A model generated the notes under the pieces. The model did no database searches, had not been told where the DNA came from, and worked only from the letters and a program-made list of their open reading frames with translations. From NCBI GenBank assembly GCA_902786545.1, contig CADACU010000008.1:1-49221 (forward strand): 49,221 nt of DNA, written 5' to 3'. The stretch comes from an uncultured Anaerovibrio sp. Lineage in GTDB: Bacteria; Bacillota; Negativicutes; Selenomonadales; Selenomonadaceae. Positions 8,985 to 18,040 of this stretch are shown here, piece after piece. A program made the position numbers and the translations under genes. The number at the start of each line of letters is the position of its first letter. The stretch's first letter is position 1.

Positions 8985-9632
8985 TCAGTCGCAATGCAAT
9001 GCCTTTATGGCCGCTGGGATATCCTGGGCCCGGTATACAGCTGAACCGGCTACCAGTACATCAGCCCCGACCTGAACCAATGCCTGACAATTATCTACAG
9101 TAACCCCGCCGTCCACTTCAATTTCAGCATGACCACCTTTTTCCACCAGCATTTTCTTTAAACGGGCAATCTTGTCCAAGGCCCCGGGGATAAATTTCTG
9201 TCCGCCATAACCTGGATTGACTGACATAATAACCACCATATCCAAATCAGGCACCAATTCCTCAATCATGGCCAACGGCGTACCCGGATTAAGGCAAATT
9301 CCCCCACGGCAGCCAGCTGCCTTGATAGCCTGAAGAACCCGATGAGGATGCTTGGCCGCCTCTACATGAAAGGTAATTATGTCCGCCCCAGCTTTGGCAA
9401 AAGACTCTATCTGGGTATCGGGATGCTCCACCATAAGGTGGACATCAAATACGGCCTCAGTAACCGGCCGCAGGGATTTTACCACTGAAGCGCCCAAAGT
9501 TATCTCCGGCACAAAGGTGCCATCCATTACATCTATATGAACATATTCTGCCCCGGCTGAAACCACTTTTTTCACTTCTGCTCCCAAGCAGGAAAAATCA
9601 GCCGATAAAATTGATGGGGCCACTTTTGTCAT
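8985..9632 (-). CDS. rpe: Ribulose-phosphate 3-epimerase
   Basis: A 215-residue TIM-barrel enzyme interconverting ribulose 5-phosphate and xylulose 5-phosphate in the pentose phosphate pathway. It has APSILSAD (substrate-binding Ser), HIDVMDG and DVHLMVEHPD (metal ligands), VNPGYGGQKF and EVDGGV near the C-terminus. The longest frame begins at a TTG one codon earlier, but AAGG sits 7 bases before this ATG. The ATG overlaps the rsgA stop by one base (TGATG), so the genes are translationally coupled, a frequent rsgA-rpe arrangement in Firmicutes. Confidence 0.96.
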   Translation of the reverse strand: MTKVAPSILSADFSCLGAEVKKVVSAGAEYVHIDVMDGTFVPEITLGASVVKSLRPVTEAVFDVHLMVEHPDTQIESFAKAGADIITFHVEAAKHPHRVLQAIKAAGCRGGICLNPGTPLAMIEELVPDLDMVVIMSVNPGYGGQKFIPGALDKIARLKKMLVEKGGHAEIEVDGGVTVDNCQALVQVGADVLVAGSAVYRAQDIPAAIKALHCD

Positions 9633-10528
9633 CAATATGCCTTCTTTCTTTCCAAAATAGTCTGTAAAATATTCAAATACGCCTCATAGCGCTCCTGACT
9701 GATAAGTCCCGCCGACAGGGCATTTTTTACGCCGCAGTCCGGCTCATGGCTGTGAGTACAGGTATTATAATAACATTTTTCCACCAAAGGCCGAAATTCC
9801 GGAAAATACTCCGCCAGCATATGTTTATCCAAATGATCCAGCTCTGCTGCACTAAAGCCCGGCGTATCAACAACTATCCCACCGGTGGATACCGGCAGCA
9901 GACAGGCCACTCTGGTGGTATGCTTCCCCCGCTTAATCTTCTCACTGATAACACCAGTGCCAAGACTCAGATTTTCATCAATGGCGTTAAGCAGGGAGGA
10001 TTTCCCTACTCCGGATGGACCGGCAAATACTGTCACCTTGCCCTTCAGCAGGTCCCGTATTTCACCTATCCCCTGCCCATTATGGGCCGAAGCAAAAATC
10101 ACCCTATAGCCGGCTTCTATATAAGGCTTAAAAAAATCATTGGCAATATTGGCCTGAAGGTCCAGCTTATTTATACAAATCACTATTTCCGGAATATTGG
10201 ACCACTCCGCTAACACCAGAAAACGATTTAAAAGCAGACTGTTAATATCCGGGGACTTTACCGCAAAGGTAATAATAACCTGATCAATATTGGCCACTGC
10301 CGGCCGGTGAAGCATGCTCTTGCGGGGCAGGCATTGTTCAATGACGCCGGTTCCATCCCCCAGCAGGGCATATTCAACCATATCACCGGTCACCACTGCC
10401 CCCTTTTCTCTTTTGATACGCCCCCGTAAACGGCAGGAAAGAAGCTCCCCCTCTACAGTGAGAGCCTCTTCTTCTTTTTTTACATAGTAAAATCCGTTAT
10501 ATGTCTTTATTACTTGACCTATTGGCAT
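9632..10528 (-). CDS. rsgA: Ribosome small subunit-dependent GTPase A
   Basis: A 298-residue circularly permuted GTPase that checks late 30S maturation. An N-terminal OB-fold (about 1-65) is followed by NKLD (G4), SAHNGQG (G5), then P-loop GPSGVGKSSLLN (G1) and DTPG (G3), the permuted order diagnostic of RsgA. The C-terminal zinc site CYYNTCTHSHEPDC binds one Zn. It follows the PASTA kinase gene by 19 bases. In several Firmicutes RsgA is phosphorylated by that kinase, which would give the neighbourhood functional sense, though this is not shown here. Confidence 0.96.
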   Translation of the reverse strand: MPIGQVIKTYNGFYYVKKEEEALTVEGELLSCRLRGRIKREKGAVVTGDMVEYALLGDGTGVIEQCLPRKSMLHRPAVANIDQVIITFAVKSPDINSLLLNRFLVLAEWSNIPEIVICINKLDLQANIANDFFKPYIEAGYRVIFASAHNGQGIGEIRDLLKGKVTVFAGPSGVGKSSLLNAIDENLSLGTGVISEKIKRGKHTTRVACLLPVSTGGIVVDTPGFSAAELDHLDKHMLAEYFPEFRPLVEKCYYNTCTHSHEPDCGVKNALSAGLISQERYEAYLNILQTILERKKAY

Positions 10529-10547
10529 ATTTTATCCTTTTTCCTCA

Positions 10548-12335
10548 TCACTCTGGCTTAAGGACCTGTTCCGGCGATGTTTTCTTGGTTCCCTGGCTTG
10601 GTGCCGTAGGCGATGTTGTGGTAGTAGTTGTAGCTGCACCACTGGAAACAGTGAGATTTACTGCCTCCCCTTCCTTGACCTCTGCCCCTGCCCCCGGGGA
10701 CTGGCCAATAACCGTACCGCTAGGCTGGGAGCTAGGCTTCTGGGTTATGGAACCCAGCTTCAGCTTATTGGCCTCCAGATTGGCCTGAACACTGTCCACT
10801 GACATACCGGAATAATCCGGCAGAGCCACACCGGCCTTTTTAGGGCCCTTGCTGACTGTCAAATCCACACTCTTACCCTTGGCGATCTTGGAACCACTGC
10901 GCGGGTCCTGTGAAAGTACCGTTCCTGCCGGTTCTTTGGATTCTTCCTCATATACAGCACCAATTTTAAGGCCCATTTTCTTCAGCTTGGCTTCCGCATT
11001 GGCCCGGGACATACTCTTCAAATCCGGCATAGTCAGTTCTTCGCCACCCCGGCTTATATATATAATAACCTGTCGTTGTTCCTTAACAACAGCCCCTGCC
11101 TCCGGATATTGTGAGACAACTTCACCCACCGGCACATCAGCATCGTACTTGTCAGCAATTTTTACTCGGAGGTTTTTATCCTCCAGCATCTGTCGGGCAA
11201 TTTCCTCCGAGCGGCCCACTACATTTGGTACCTCCACCTCAACGGAACTCCAGAAGTTACCATAGGACATAAATGTTCCGGCGAAAAAGCCCACAACCAA
11301 AATCAGTACCAAACCAATCATAAACTTACGGGATTTTATAATACCCTTGGAGGACTGATCGTCATCAGCCAGTGGCTCATAGCCATATTCAGCTCCTTGA
11401 CGGTTATAGGTTGGTGGCGGATTATTCTGCAGCATATCCGGCGTCACCCGTGGTATCACCTGGGTGGCAAATGGATCTGGTGTCTGGACGGTGTTGGCTG
11501 CCATAGGTGTTTTTCCCCCCAGCATAGCTTGGGCCTGTTCCAAATCCATATACAGCTCGGTGCTGTCCGGCCGCATCATCGGCTCCTTATTCATAGCCTT
11601 TTCCACAATAGCCTCCAGTACTGGCGGCACAGACGGCTTTATCTGACGAATGGAGACCGGTACCTCCTGCAAATGCTTCAAGGCAATACTAACCGAGGTT
11701 TCACCATTAAATGGCAAAGTGCCGGTAAGCATTTCGTAGAGAACTACCCCCAATGAGTACACATCCGACTTGGTGGTAATAGAAGACCCCTTGGCCTGCT
11801 CCGGTGAAAAGTAATGGACTGACCCCATTACATCGCCACCATAGGTCATGGTGGATGAGGATACGGCTCTGGCTATGCCAAAATCCGTTACCTTTATATG
11901 ACCATCATCCATAACCAGAATGTTATGCGGTTTAATATCACAATGAACCAGATTATTTTTATGGGCAGCTTCCAGCGCTCCGGCAATTTCCTTGGCAATG
12001 CGAACCGCTTCGGCCGGATCCAAAAAGCCCTGCTGCTGAATATATTCCTTCAGGGTTTTCCCCCCTACATATTCCATAACAATAAAATGGCTTCCCTCGT
12101 CCTCGCCTACATCATATATATTAACAATATTAGGATGGGTTAATTTTGCTGCACCCTTTGCTTCCCGATGGAATTTTTCAATAAACTCCTTATCATTGGC
12201 AAACTGTGCATGAAGAACCTTAACGGCCACAGCCCGATCCAAAAGCTGATCATGGGCCTTATAGACATCAGCCATGCCGCCACCGCCGACATTTTCCAGA
12301 ATTTTATACCGTCTTGCTAAAATCCGGTCTATCAT
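10548..12335 (-). CDS. prkC: PASTA-domain Ser/Thr protein kinase (PrkC/Stk1/PknB type)
   Basis: A 595-residue membrane kinase. Cytoplasmic kinase domain (about 10-270): GGGGMADVY glycine loop, AVKV lysine (39), catalytic VHCDIKPHN loop (Cys replacing the usual Arg of HRD, common in this family) and TDFGIAR. A juxtamembrane linker leads to one transmembrane segment (about 338-360). Three extracellular PASTA repeats follow, ending in a Thr/Ser-rich tail. PASTA domains bind muropeptides or lipid II, so the kinase couples wall status to phosphorylation of division and translation targets. Its partner phosphatase is at 14983-15696 and two FHA readers are at 15702-16908 in the same operon. Confidence 0.96.
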   Translation of the reverse strand: MIDRILARRYKILENVGGGGMADVYKAHDQLLDRAVAVKVLHAQFANDKEFIEKFHREAKGAAKLTHPNIVNIYDVGEDEGSHFIVMEYVGGKTLKEYIQQQGFLDPAEAVRIAKEIAGALEAAHKNNLVHCDIKPHNILVMDDGHIKVTDFGIARAVSSSTMTYGGDVMGSVHYFSPEQAKGSSITTKSDVYSLGVVLYEMLTGTLPFNGETSVSIALKHLQEVPVSIRQIKPSVPPVLEAIVEKAMNKEPMMRPDSTELYMDLEQAQAMLGGKTPMAANTVQTPDPFATQVIPRVTPDMLQNNPPPTYNRQGAEYGYEPLADDDQSSKGIIKSRKFMIGLVLILVVGFFAGTFMSYGNFWSSVEVEVPNVVGRSEEIARQMLEDKNLRVKIADKYDADVPVGEVVSQYPEAGAVVKEQRQVIIYISRGGEELTMPDLKSMSRANAEAKLKKMGLKIGAVYEEESKEPAGTVLSQDPRSGSKIAKGKSVDLTVSKGPKKAGVALPDYSGMSVDSVQANLEANKLKLGSITQKPSSQPSGTVIGQSPGAGAEVKEGEAVNLTVSSGAATTTTTTSPTAPSQGTKKTSPEQVLKPE

Positions 12336-12346
12336 GCCATATCCTC

Positions 12347-13744
12347 CTATCTGTTTTTCAAAGCTATTATAATCTGACGGGCAATTGGTGCCGCTACAGC
12401 TCCACCGCCGCCACTATTTTCCACAATCACACAAAAAGCGATTTTACGCTTTGGCAGCTCTGCGGTTCCGATGAACCAGCCATGATCTGCCCCCGCTGCA
12501 TTCTCCGCTGTGCCGGTTTTGCCGGTTACCCGTATGCCAGGTACCGCTGCAGCTCCGCCAGTGCCATTTTCCACTACATTTTCCATAAAGCTGCTGATAA
12601 TACCAGCTCGCTGTGGTGATGTCACTTCACGCCACTTCTGTGGTGATGCTTTTCTGAGCACCAGTCCCGTTGGGGAAATCACTTCCTCCACCAAATAAGG
12701 AACCATTACTTTTCCTTTGTTCACATAGGCACTGGCCAACATTGCCATCCGAAGGGGTGTGACCAGAGTCTCCCCCTGACCGATGCCCACCTGAGCTGTA
12801 TCCCCATCCCCCAACTTTAAGAACTGAGGCAGATGACACTTGCTTTCATGAAATTCACTTTCTATCGGCTCAAAAAAACCAAAGCGTTCAAAGGCATTTT
12901 CCAAGCCTTTGCCATGCATCCGCATAGCCAATGTACCAAAGGTAACATTACAGGACTGAGTCACAGCATCCTCCAGGGTTACATGATCACCGTGGACCGC
13001 TCCGTGACTTTCCCCAATATATTCATTGCCAATTTGCAGCTTGCCGGTACATTTAAAGACTTCATTCAAATCAGTCACCTTTTCATCCAAAGCTGCATCA
13101 GCAATCAAAAGCTTTATGGTAGAGCCAGGTGGGTATAGCCCTTGAGTAACACGGTTCAAAAGCGGGCTGTCTTTGCGTTCCTGCAAATCCTTCCAGCTTG
13201 ATTCCACCTCAGCCGGGTCAATTGCCGGCTTGCTTACCATGGCAATAATTGCGCCGGTATCCGCATCCAGTACCACTACGGCTCCTTTATTACTCCCCAG
13301 TGCTTCATAGGCCAGCTCCTGAATATCAGCATCCACGGTCAGCTTGACATTATTGCCACGACCTGCTTGAATAGCCTGCCCGATAGGGCCTAACATCTGT
13401 AACTGCCTGGATTGACCTGTAAGATCACTGCCGGCGATATCCTCCAAACCGGCACTGCCAATTTCCTCACCCAGATAGCCGGTAACCGGGGCCGCTATTG
13501 CCCCATAAGGATAGCTGCGCTGTCCTGGTTGACTGCTAGTGGCCAATTCCTTGCCATTTATGTCCAATATATCGCCCCGAACTATGCTAAGAGCCGCATT
13601 TCCACGGGTATTCAGCGGATTGGCCAATAACGACGGCGCTGCCACAACCTGCAGATAAACAATATAGCCAAAAAGGCACAGGAAGCAGCCCATCATAAAC
13701 ACACTGCATTGCAGAATATATTTTTTTATATCTTTATGCCCCAT
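12347..13744 (-). CDS. Class B penicillin-binding protein (PbpA-like transpeptidase)
   Basis: A 465-residue D,D-transpeptidase with one N-terminal membrane anchor (about 8-30). It carries the three penicillin-binding motifs: SxxK as PGSTIK, SxN as SCN, and KTG as GKTGTAEN. It is shorter than FtsI/PBP2 and has a reduced dimerisation region, as in actinobacterial PbpA. The open frame extends 13 codons upstream, but the ATG giving MGHKDIKK has AAGGA at the right distance. Its start lies inside the end of ftsW (11-base overlap), so the SEDS polymerase and the PBP are translationally coupled, a cognate pair for septal or lateral wall synthesis. Confidence 0.92.
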   Translation of the reverse strand: MGHKDIKKYILQCSVFMMGCFLCLFGYIVYLQVVAAPSLLANPLNTRGNAALSIVRGDILDINGKELATSSQPGQRSYPYGAIAAPVTGYLGEEIGSAGLEDIAGSDLTGQSRQLQMLGPIGQAIQAGRGNNVKLTVDADIQELAYEALGSNKGAVVVLDADTGAIIAMVSKPAIDPAEVESSWKDLQERKDSPLLNRVTQGLYPPGSTIKLLIADAALDEKVTDLNEVFKCTGKLQIGNEYIGESHGAVHGDHVTLEDAVTQSCNVTFGTLAMRMHGKGLENAFERFGFFEPIESEFHESKCHLPQFLKLGDGDTAQVGIGQGETLVTPLRMAMLASAYVNKGKVMVPYLVEEVISPTGLVLRKASPQKWREVTSPQRAGIISSFMENVVENGTGGAAAVPGIRVTGKTGTAENAAGADHGWFIGTAELPKRKIAFCVIVENSGGGGAVAAPIARQIIIALKNR

Positions 13745-14993
13745 TAACTCTTTCCTTCTTTGATAAAGCCAACAGCAGGCCAATCATAATGAAGCCTGAA
13801 ACCATGGAACTGCCGCCGTAGCTGATAAAAGGTAAGGTAATACCCGTGAGCGGCAAAAATTTGGTGACTCCGGCGATAATGATAAACGCCTGAGTAAACA
13901 ACGCAATAGAAAAACCAGCTGCCACCAGAGTGTGCAATTCCTTTTTGCAGTTCAAGGCCACCATAATGCCCCGATAAAACAACAGGACATATACCATCAT
14001 TATTACAGTACAGCCCAGCAATCCAAATTCCTCCCCAATGGCAGAGAAAATGAAATCTGTATGCACCTCGGGAATGAGTCCTGGATGACCGTGAGTAAAG
14101 CCGGTTCCCCAGACGCCACCCGCGGCAAAGGCAAACAATGACTGCACCACCTGATAAGCCTGGCCCACAGCGTCCTGCCATGGATCCAGCCAAATATTAA
14201 ACCTCACCTGAACATGGGAGAAAAAGGTATAACTTACCACCGCCCCCAAGCAGATAAAGCACATTGCAATAAACACATAGGATTTGCTGCCGGTGCCCAT
14301 ATAAGTCATAAACACCGCCATGCAGAAAAACAACAGGGCTGAACCTAAATCCCGCTGCACCACAAACATCAATATGGCTATCCCCCAAATGACCAGCAGT
14401 GGGGCAATAAATCGCAGTGGTGGCAAATCCAAAAAGAGAAACTTTTTTCTGGCTTCCTTTAACATATCCTTATGGTCGGACAGAAACGCCGCCAGAAACA
14501 GCACCAGCAGAATCTTGCCAAATTCCGATGGCTGAACGGAAAATGGTCCCAGCACCAGCCAGTTTTTGCTGCCGCCGATTTCCACTCCGAACAGCAGGGA
14601 CAGGCACAATACCACCAAGGTACATATGCCTAAAATGTACTGGTATTGCATCATATTTTTAAGTTGCCGGGAAAAATACAGCACCAAAACCATGACCAGC
14701 ATACCGATGATCAACCAACGAAGTTGTGGCACACAAAGTATAGGTTTTAACCGGGCCAGCATTATTATCCCAACACTGGAGAAAAACAATACCATGGGAA
14801 AAATCCATATATCATCATTAAACCTGCCCTTTATGAGAAACAGCTGAACAGCAATCCCAAGTACAGCTGCTCCCAAAGCCCAGGGTATCGGTGAATAATC
14901 TACTTTAGGGTACTGACCCAGCATAATAATTCCCAGGCCGGCAAACATAATCAAAAAATCCACTGCTATCAACAGCAGGCTTTTACTCCTCAT
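13734..14993 (-). CDS. SEDS-family peptidoglycan glycosyltransferase (FtsW/RodA)
   Basis: A 419-residue polytopic protein with about ten membrane segments. SEDS features visible: QPSEFGKILLVLFLAAFL, the large extracellular loop carrying WLDPWQD and GGVWGTGF, HTDFIFSAIGEEFGLLG, and the C-terminal LPFISYGGSSM. SEDS proteins polymerise lipid II into glycan. Sequence alone does not separate FtsW from RodA. The coupled small PBP and kinase/phosphatase context is the one found for FtsW-like RodA in actinobacteria. Its start overlaps the end of the phosphatase gene by 11 bases. Confidence 0.94.
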   Translation of the reverse strand: MRSKSLLLIAVDFLIMFAGLGIIMLGQYPKVDYSPIPWALGAAVLGIAVQLFLIKGRFNDDIWIFPMVLFFSSVGIIMLARLKPILCVPQLRWLIIGMLVMVLVLYFSRQLKNMMQYQYILGICTLVVLCLSLLFGVEIGGSKNWLVLGPFSVQPSEFGKILLVLFLAAFLSDHKDMLKEARKKFLFLDLPPLRFIAPLLVIWGIAILMFVVQRDLGSALLFFCMAVFMTYMGTGSKSYVFIAMCFICLGAVVSYTFFSHVQVRFNIWLDPWQDAVGQAYQVVQSLFAFAAGGVWGTGFTHGHPGLIPEVHTDFIFSAIGEEFGLLGCTVIMMVYVLLFYRGIMVALNCKKELHTLVAAGFSIALFTQAFIIIAGVTKFLPLTGITLPFISYGGSSMVSGFIMIGLLLALSKKERVNGA

Positions 14994-15696
14994 AATATTC
15001 CACCACTATAACTGATATGTTATCCTGGCCACCGCCAGCCTTGGCTACATCTACCAATGCCCCGGCCTTATCCTGGCAGTCCGCTGCCTCAAGGATAGTT
15101 TGAATGGCCTGTAAGGTTACCATATTGGTCAATCCGTCGGTGCACAGCAAAAATACATCACCGGACTGCACCTCCAGTCGGCCGGTATCCACATTTACAT
15201 CCTTGTCTACCCCAACTGCCCGCATCAATTTATGCCGATCCGGATGCTCCATGGCTTCGGCGATGGAAATGGCGCCTCTGGCCAGCAACTCCTCCACATA
15301 AGTATGGTCGACGGTAATTTTCTCCATCACTCCATTGCGCAGCCGATAAAGCCGACTGTCGCCCACATGGGCCCAAAAAGCCGTTTGCTCCTCAATATGC
15401 AGCATAGTGGCGGTAGTGCCCATCCCGTTCCGTTCCGGATATTCCCGGATACTTTCCAGAATTGCCTCATTTCCCTCCACCACAAGGGACTTCAGCCCAG
15501 TTTCATCCAGTGGCCCATAGCCAGATGATAGCTTTCGCTGAACCGTTGCCGTAAAAATATGGCTGGCTACTTCCCCGGCCACATGACCGCCCATGCCATC
15601 TGCTACCACAAACACATCCGGTGAAGCACACAATATGCTGTCTTCGTTTAGTTCTCTGACCAGACCAATATCGGTATTATGACTAACCTTTAGCAA
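14983..15696 (-). CDS. prpC: PP2C-type Ser/Thr phosphatase (PrpC/Stp)
   Basis: A 237-residue Mn/Mg-dependent phosphatase that reverses the PASTA kinase. Metal-binding motifs: VRELNEDS near 15, VADGMGGH near 32, WAHVGDSRLY near 110, LLCTDGLTN near 187 and GGQDNISVIVV near 222. The longest frame starts at a GTG (15705) that overlaps the ribosome site. GGGAGG is correctly placed for the TTG three codons later, giving MLKVSHNTDIG, so a TTG start is chosen. That ribosome site overlaps the stop codon of the upstream FHA gene, implying coupled translation. Confidence 0.94.
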   Translation of the reverse strand: MLKVSHNTDIGLVRELNEDSILCASPDVFVVADGMGGHVAGEVASHIFTATVQRKLSSGYGPLDETGLKSLVVEGNEAILESIREYPERNGMGTTATMLHIEEQTAFWAHVGDSRLYRLRNGVMEKITVDHTYVEELLARGAISIAEAMEHPDRHKLMRAVGVDKDVNVDTGRLEVQSGDVFLLCTDGLTNMVTLQAIQTILEAADCQDKAGALVDVAKAGGGQDNISVIVVEYYEE

Positions 15697-15701
15697 AACT
15701 A

Positions 15702-16157
15702 TCACCTCCCAAATTCAAATGATACAGAACCAATGGTTATTATGTCGCCGGATTGCAGATATTGCCTTCCGGTAATCGCTTGACCGTTCACATAGGTCTT
15801 GTTGACGCTGCCCATATCCTCGATGACATACAAATTGTTCAACAGGGCTATCACCGCGTGATGGTGGGATGCAAAGCTGTCGTTCAGGATAATATCATTG
15901 TCGGTTCCCCGACCGATGGAAATTTCATCGGAAAAGGCAAACCGCTGCCCTATCATGGTTGCATCCGCAGCCTCCAATACAGTCAGCACCGCTTCTTCAT
16001 TGGATATTTCCGTTACAGCATATATATCCTCCCGAATTTCCCGGCTGTCTTTTGTCATAAACTTAATCAGCTTGTAGACAAAATATAGCAACAACGCCAA
16101 CAGGCCATACTGGAGGATAATCCCCAGCAGCTTTATTACTATTGCAGTTCCCTGCAT
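15702..16157 (-). CDS. Membrane-anchored FHA-domain protein (FhaB/FipA-like)
   Basis: A 151-residue protein: one N-terminal transmembrane segment (about 5-28), a short cytoplasmic linker and a C-terminal FHA domain (about 68-150). The FHA domain has SIGRGTDNDIILND, SFASHHHAVI and NKTYVNGQ, which contains the phosphothreonine-binding loop residues. FHA domains read phosphothreonines, so this protein is a likely membrane-bound reader of the kinase encoded three genes on. In mycobacteria FhaB (FipA) links FtsZ and FtsQ. GAGGTGAT precedes the ATG; one base separates it from fhaA. Confidence 0.92.
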   Translation of the reverse strand: MQGTAIVIKLLGIILQYGLLALLLYFVYKLIKFMTKDSREIREDIYAVTEISNEEAVLTVLEAADATMIGQRFAFSDEISIGRGTDNDIILNDSFASHHHAVIALLNNLYVIEDMGSVNKTYVNGQAITGRQYLQSGDIITIGSVSFEFGR

Positions 16158-16158
16158 A

Positions 16159-16908
16159 TCAAATCACCTCATACAGAAGCACCGTTTCCCCCACGCCGAT
16201 TTCATCCCCGGGATGAAGGAGCTGGGGCAAAACCACCCGCTGTCCATTTACATAGGTGCCATTCAGACTTTCCGCATCATAAAGAATATGCCGGTGCCGC
16301 TCATAGGTAATATAGGCATGTACCCTCGATGCATTGGTATCCGTCAAAATGAAATCATTATTCACCCGACGGCCAATATAAATATTCTTCTCACCAAATT
16401 CCAAATAAGAGTCAATATCCTGTCCCTCGATAGCCAACAAACTTACTGTTTTATACTCCGTTGGCAGGTTGAGGGGTGGATTAAATTCTGACTTGTCCAA
16501 TACTATGGTGTGGCACTCCATTTTCTCCGCCGGCTTTTCCTCATAAAAATCATCTTCAAACCGGCCCAAAACCTCGCAATTCCCCCTGGAAAGCTCTTCG
16601 TTGGAGTTGACAGTTATTTCCAGATGGCCATCCATAAAGCAGTCATTATTTATAACTGCCTTTTCCACCATAATATATATTTCGTCCAGGAACCGACGGG
16701 CACAAAGCCGCTGATAATCCTCCGGCGCCATTTCAATATAATACGAATTAGGCACAATAACGCCATTTTGGCTCTTGCGCCGTCTTCTGAGTATTTCCCG
16801 CTCCAGCTGCTTCATGACCTCACTAGGTTCCAAGCCACTGCTTAACTTGCGGTTGAAAAAGCCCTCTATTTTTCTTTCCAAAAAAGACTCCAAATTGCCA
16901 ATAGACAT
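16159..16908 (-). CDS. fhaA: DUF3662 and FHA-domain protein (FhaA-like)
   Basis: A 249-residue cytoplasmic protein. The N-terminal half is the DUF3662 domain (starts SIGNLESFLERKIEGFF, with LEREILRRRRKS). The C-terminal half is an FHA domain with NIYIGRRVNNDFILTD, NASRVHAYI and NGTYVNGQR. In mycobacteria the FHA domain of FhaA binds the phosphorylated MurJ pseudokinase complex. The longest frame starts at a GTG seven codons upstream, but that GTG precedes the AGGAGG, which lies 9 bases before this ATG. First gene behind the promoter at 16954-16982. Confidence 0.93.
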   Translation of the reverse strand: MSIGNLESFLERKIEGFFNRKLSSGLEPSEVMKQLEREILRRRRKSQNGVIVPNSYYIEMAPEDYQRLCARRFLDEIYIMVEKAVINNDCFMDGHLEITVNSNEELSRGNCEVLGRFEDDFYEEKPAEKMECHTIVLDKSEFNPPLNLPTEYKTVSLLAIEGQDIDSYLEFGEKNIYIGRRVNNDFILTDTNASRVHAYITYERHRHILYDAESLNGTYVNGQRVVLPQLLHPGDEIGVGETVLLYEVI

Positions 16909-16953
16909 ATGAAAAGTCCTCCTATTCACCGTGCCAGTACACTAGCTGCCCTA

Positions 16954-16982
16954 ATTTTACAACTTAAACCATTGCAAGTAAA
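16954..16982 (-). promoter_or_regulatory. Promoter of the FHA/phosphatase/kinase block
   Basis: On the minus strand -35 TTTACT (977-982) and -10 TAAAAT (954-959, numbers after 16000) are separated by 17 bases, in the 82-base gap between rlmN and fhaA. This is the only sizeable gap in this part of the run, so it likely gives the signalling and cell-wall genes a start of their own. Confidence 0.55.
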
Positions 16983-16990
16983 TACAATTA

Positions 16991-18034
16991 TCAGCCTTCC
17001 CCAGTCAGATGCCGATTCCGCAGCTGACCACAGGCCGCCTGTATATCATTGCCCATCTCCCGCCGGACAGTAACAGTAATATGGTGCTGGTCCAAATATT
17101 GTTCAAAAGCGTTTATCCGGGCCGGAGACGGCCGGTTCCAGCCCCGTTCTGCCACTGGATTTATGGGAATTAAATTCACACTGGCCAGCTGGCCCTTCAA
17201 AAGCCCGACCAATTCCTTGGCCTGCTTCATATTGTCATTAACTCCATCAATCAAAATATATTCATAGGTAACTCTACGATGAGTGGTATCGCCATAATCC
17301 CGGCCAGCCTTGACCACCTCACTAAGAGGATATTTTCGGTTGATTGGCATAAGCTCACTTCTCAGCGCATCCTCCGGTGCATGCAAAGAAATAGACAGAT
17401 TAACCGGTATCTCCTCTGCTGCCAGCCGATAAATATTTGGCACAATCCCGGAAGTGGACAGAGTTATACTGCGATAACTCATACCCAGGCCATAATCCTC
17501 ATGAAGAAGCCGAATATATTTAAGCACATTATCATAATTAGTCAACGGTTCCCCGGAGCCCATGATTACGATTGTGTCTACCTTTTCCCCGGTTTGACTG
17601 AGCAGGTCGTTTATATAATAAGTCTGGGCCAACATTTCGCCAGCCGTCAGATTACGCACCATGCCATGCAGTGTAGAGGCACAAAAAGCACACCCCATAT
17701 TGCAGCCGGCCTGAGAGGATACACAAATGCTGTTGCCGTATGGCTGTCGCATAAGCACCGTTTCCACACCCACGCCATCGGCGAAATTCAGCAGAAATTT
17801 TGAGGTTTTCCCATCAACCGAATCCAACTGGTCCACCCGACTGGCCCGGTCAATAACACAGCTGGCCGCCAGCTTTTCCCGCATATCTTTGGGCAGGTTC
17901 TGCATAGCATTAAAATCCGTAATGCTTTTTTTATACATCCAATCCGCCAGCTGCTTGCCCCGGAACTTGGGCATTCCCCAAGCCACAAGCATCTCAGTCA
18001 GCTCCTGTAGTGTTTTGCCAAATAAATTTTCCAT
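16991..18034 (-). CDS. rlmN: Dual-specificity rRNA/tRNA adenine-C2 methyltransferase RlmN
   Basis: A 347-residue radical SAM enzyme that methylates A2503 of 23S rRNA and A37 of some tRNAs. It has the radical SAM cluster motif CNMGCAFC (CxxxCxxC), GSGEPLTNYDNV and the family's N-terminal accessory domain (WMYKKSITDFNAMQNLPK). The C-terminal CGQLR contains the mechanistic cysteine expected to carry the transferred methyl group. It starts 6 bases after the rsmB stop. Confidence 0.97.
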   Translation of the reverse strand: MENLFGKTLQELTEMLVAWGMPKFRGKQLADWMYKKSITDFNAMQNLPKDMREKLAASCVIDRASRVDQLDSVDGKTSKFLLNFADGVGVETVLMRQPYGNSICVSSQAGCNMGCAFCASTLHGMVRNLTAGEMLAQTYYINDLLSQTGEKVDTIVIMGSGEPLTNYDNVLKYIRLLHEDYGLGMSYRSITLSTSGIVPNIYRLAAEEIPVNLSISLHAPEDALRSELMPINRKYPLSEVVKAGRDYGDTTHRRVTYEYILIDGVNDNMKQAKELVGLLKGQLASVNLIPINPVAERGWNRPSPARINAFEQYLDQHHITVTVRREMGNDIQAACGQLRNRHLTGEG

Positions 18035-18040
18035 TTCTAT

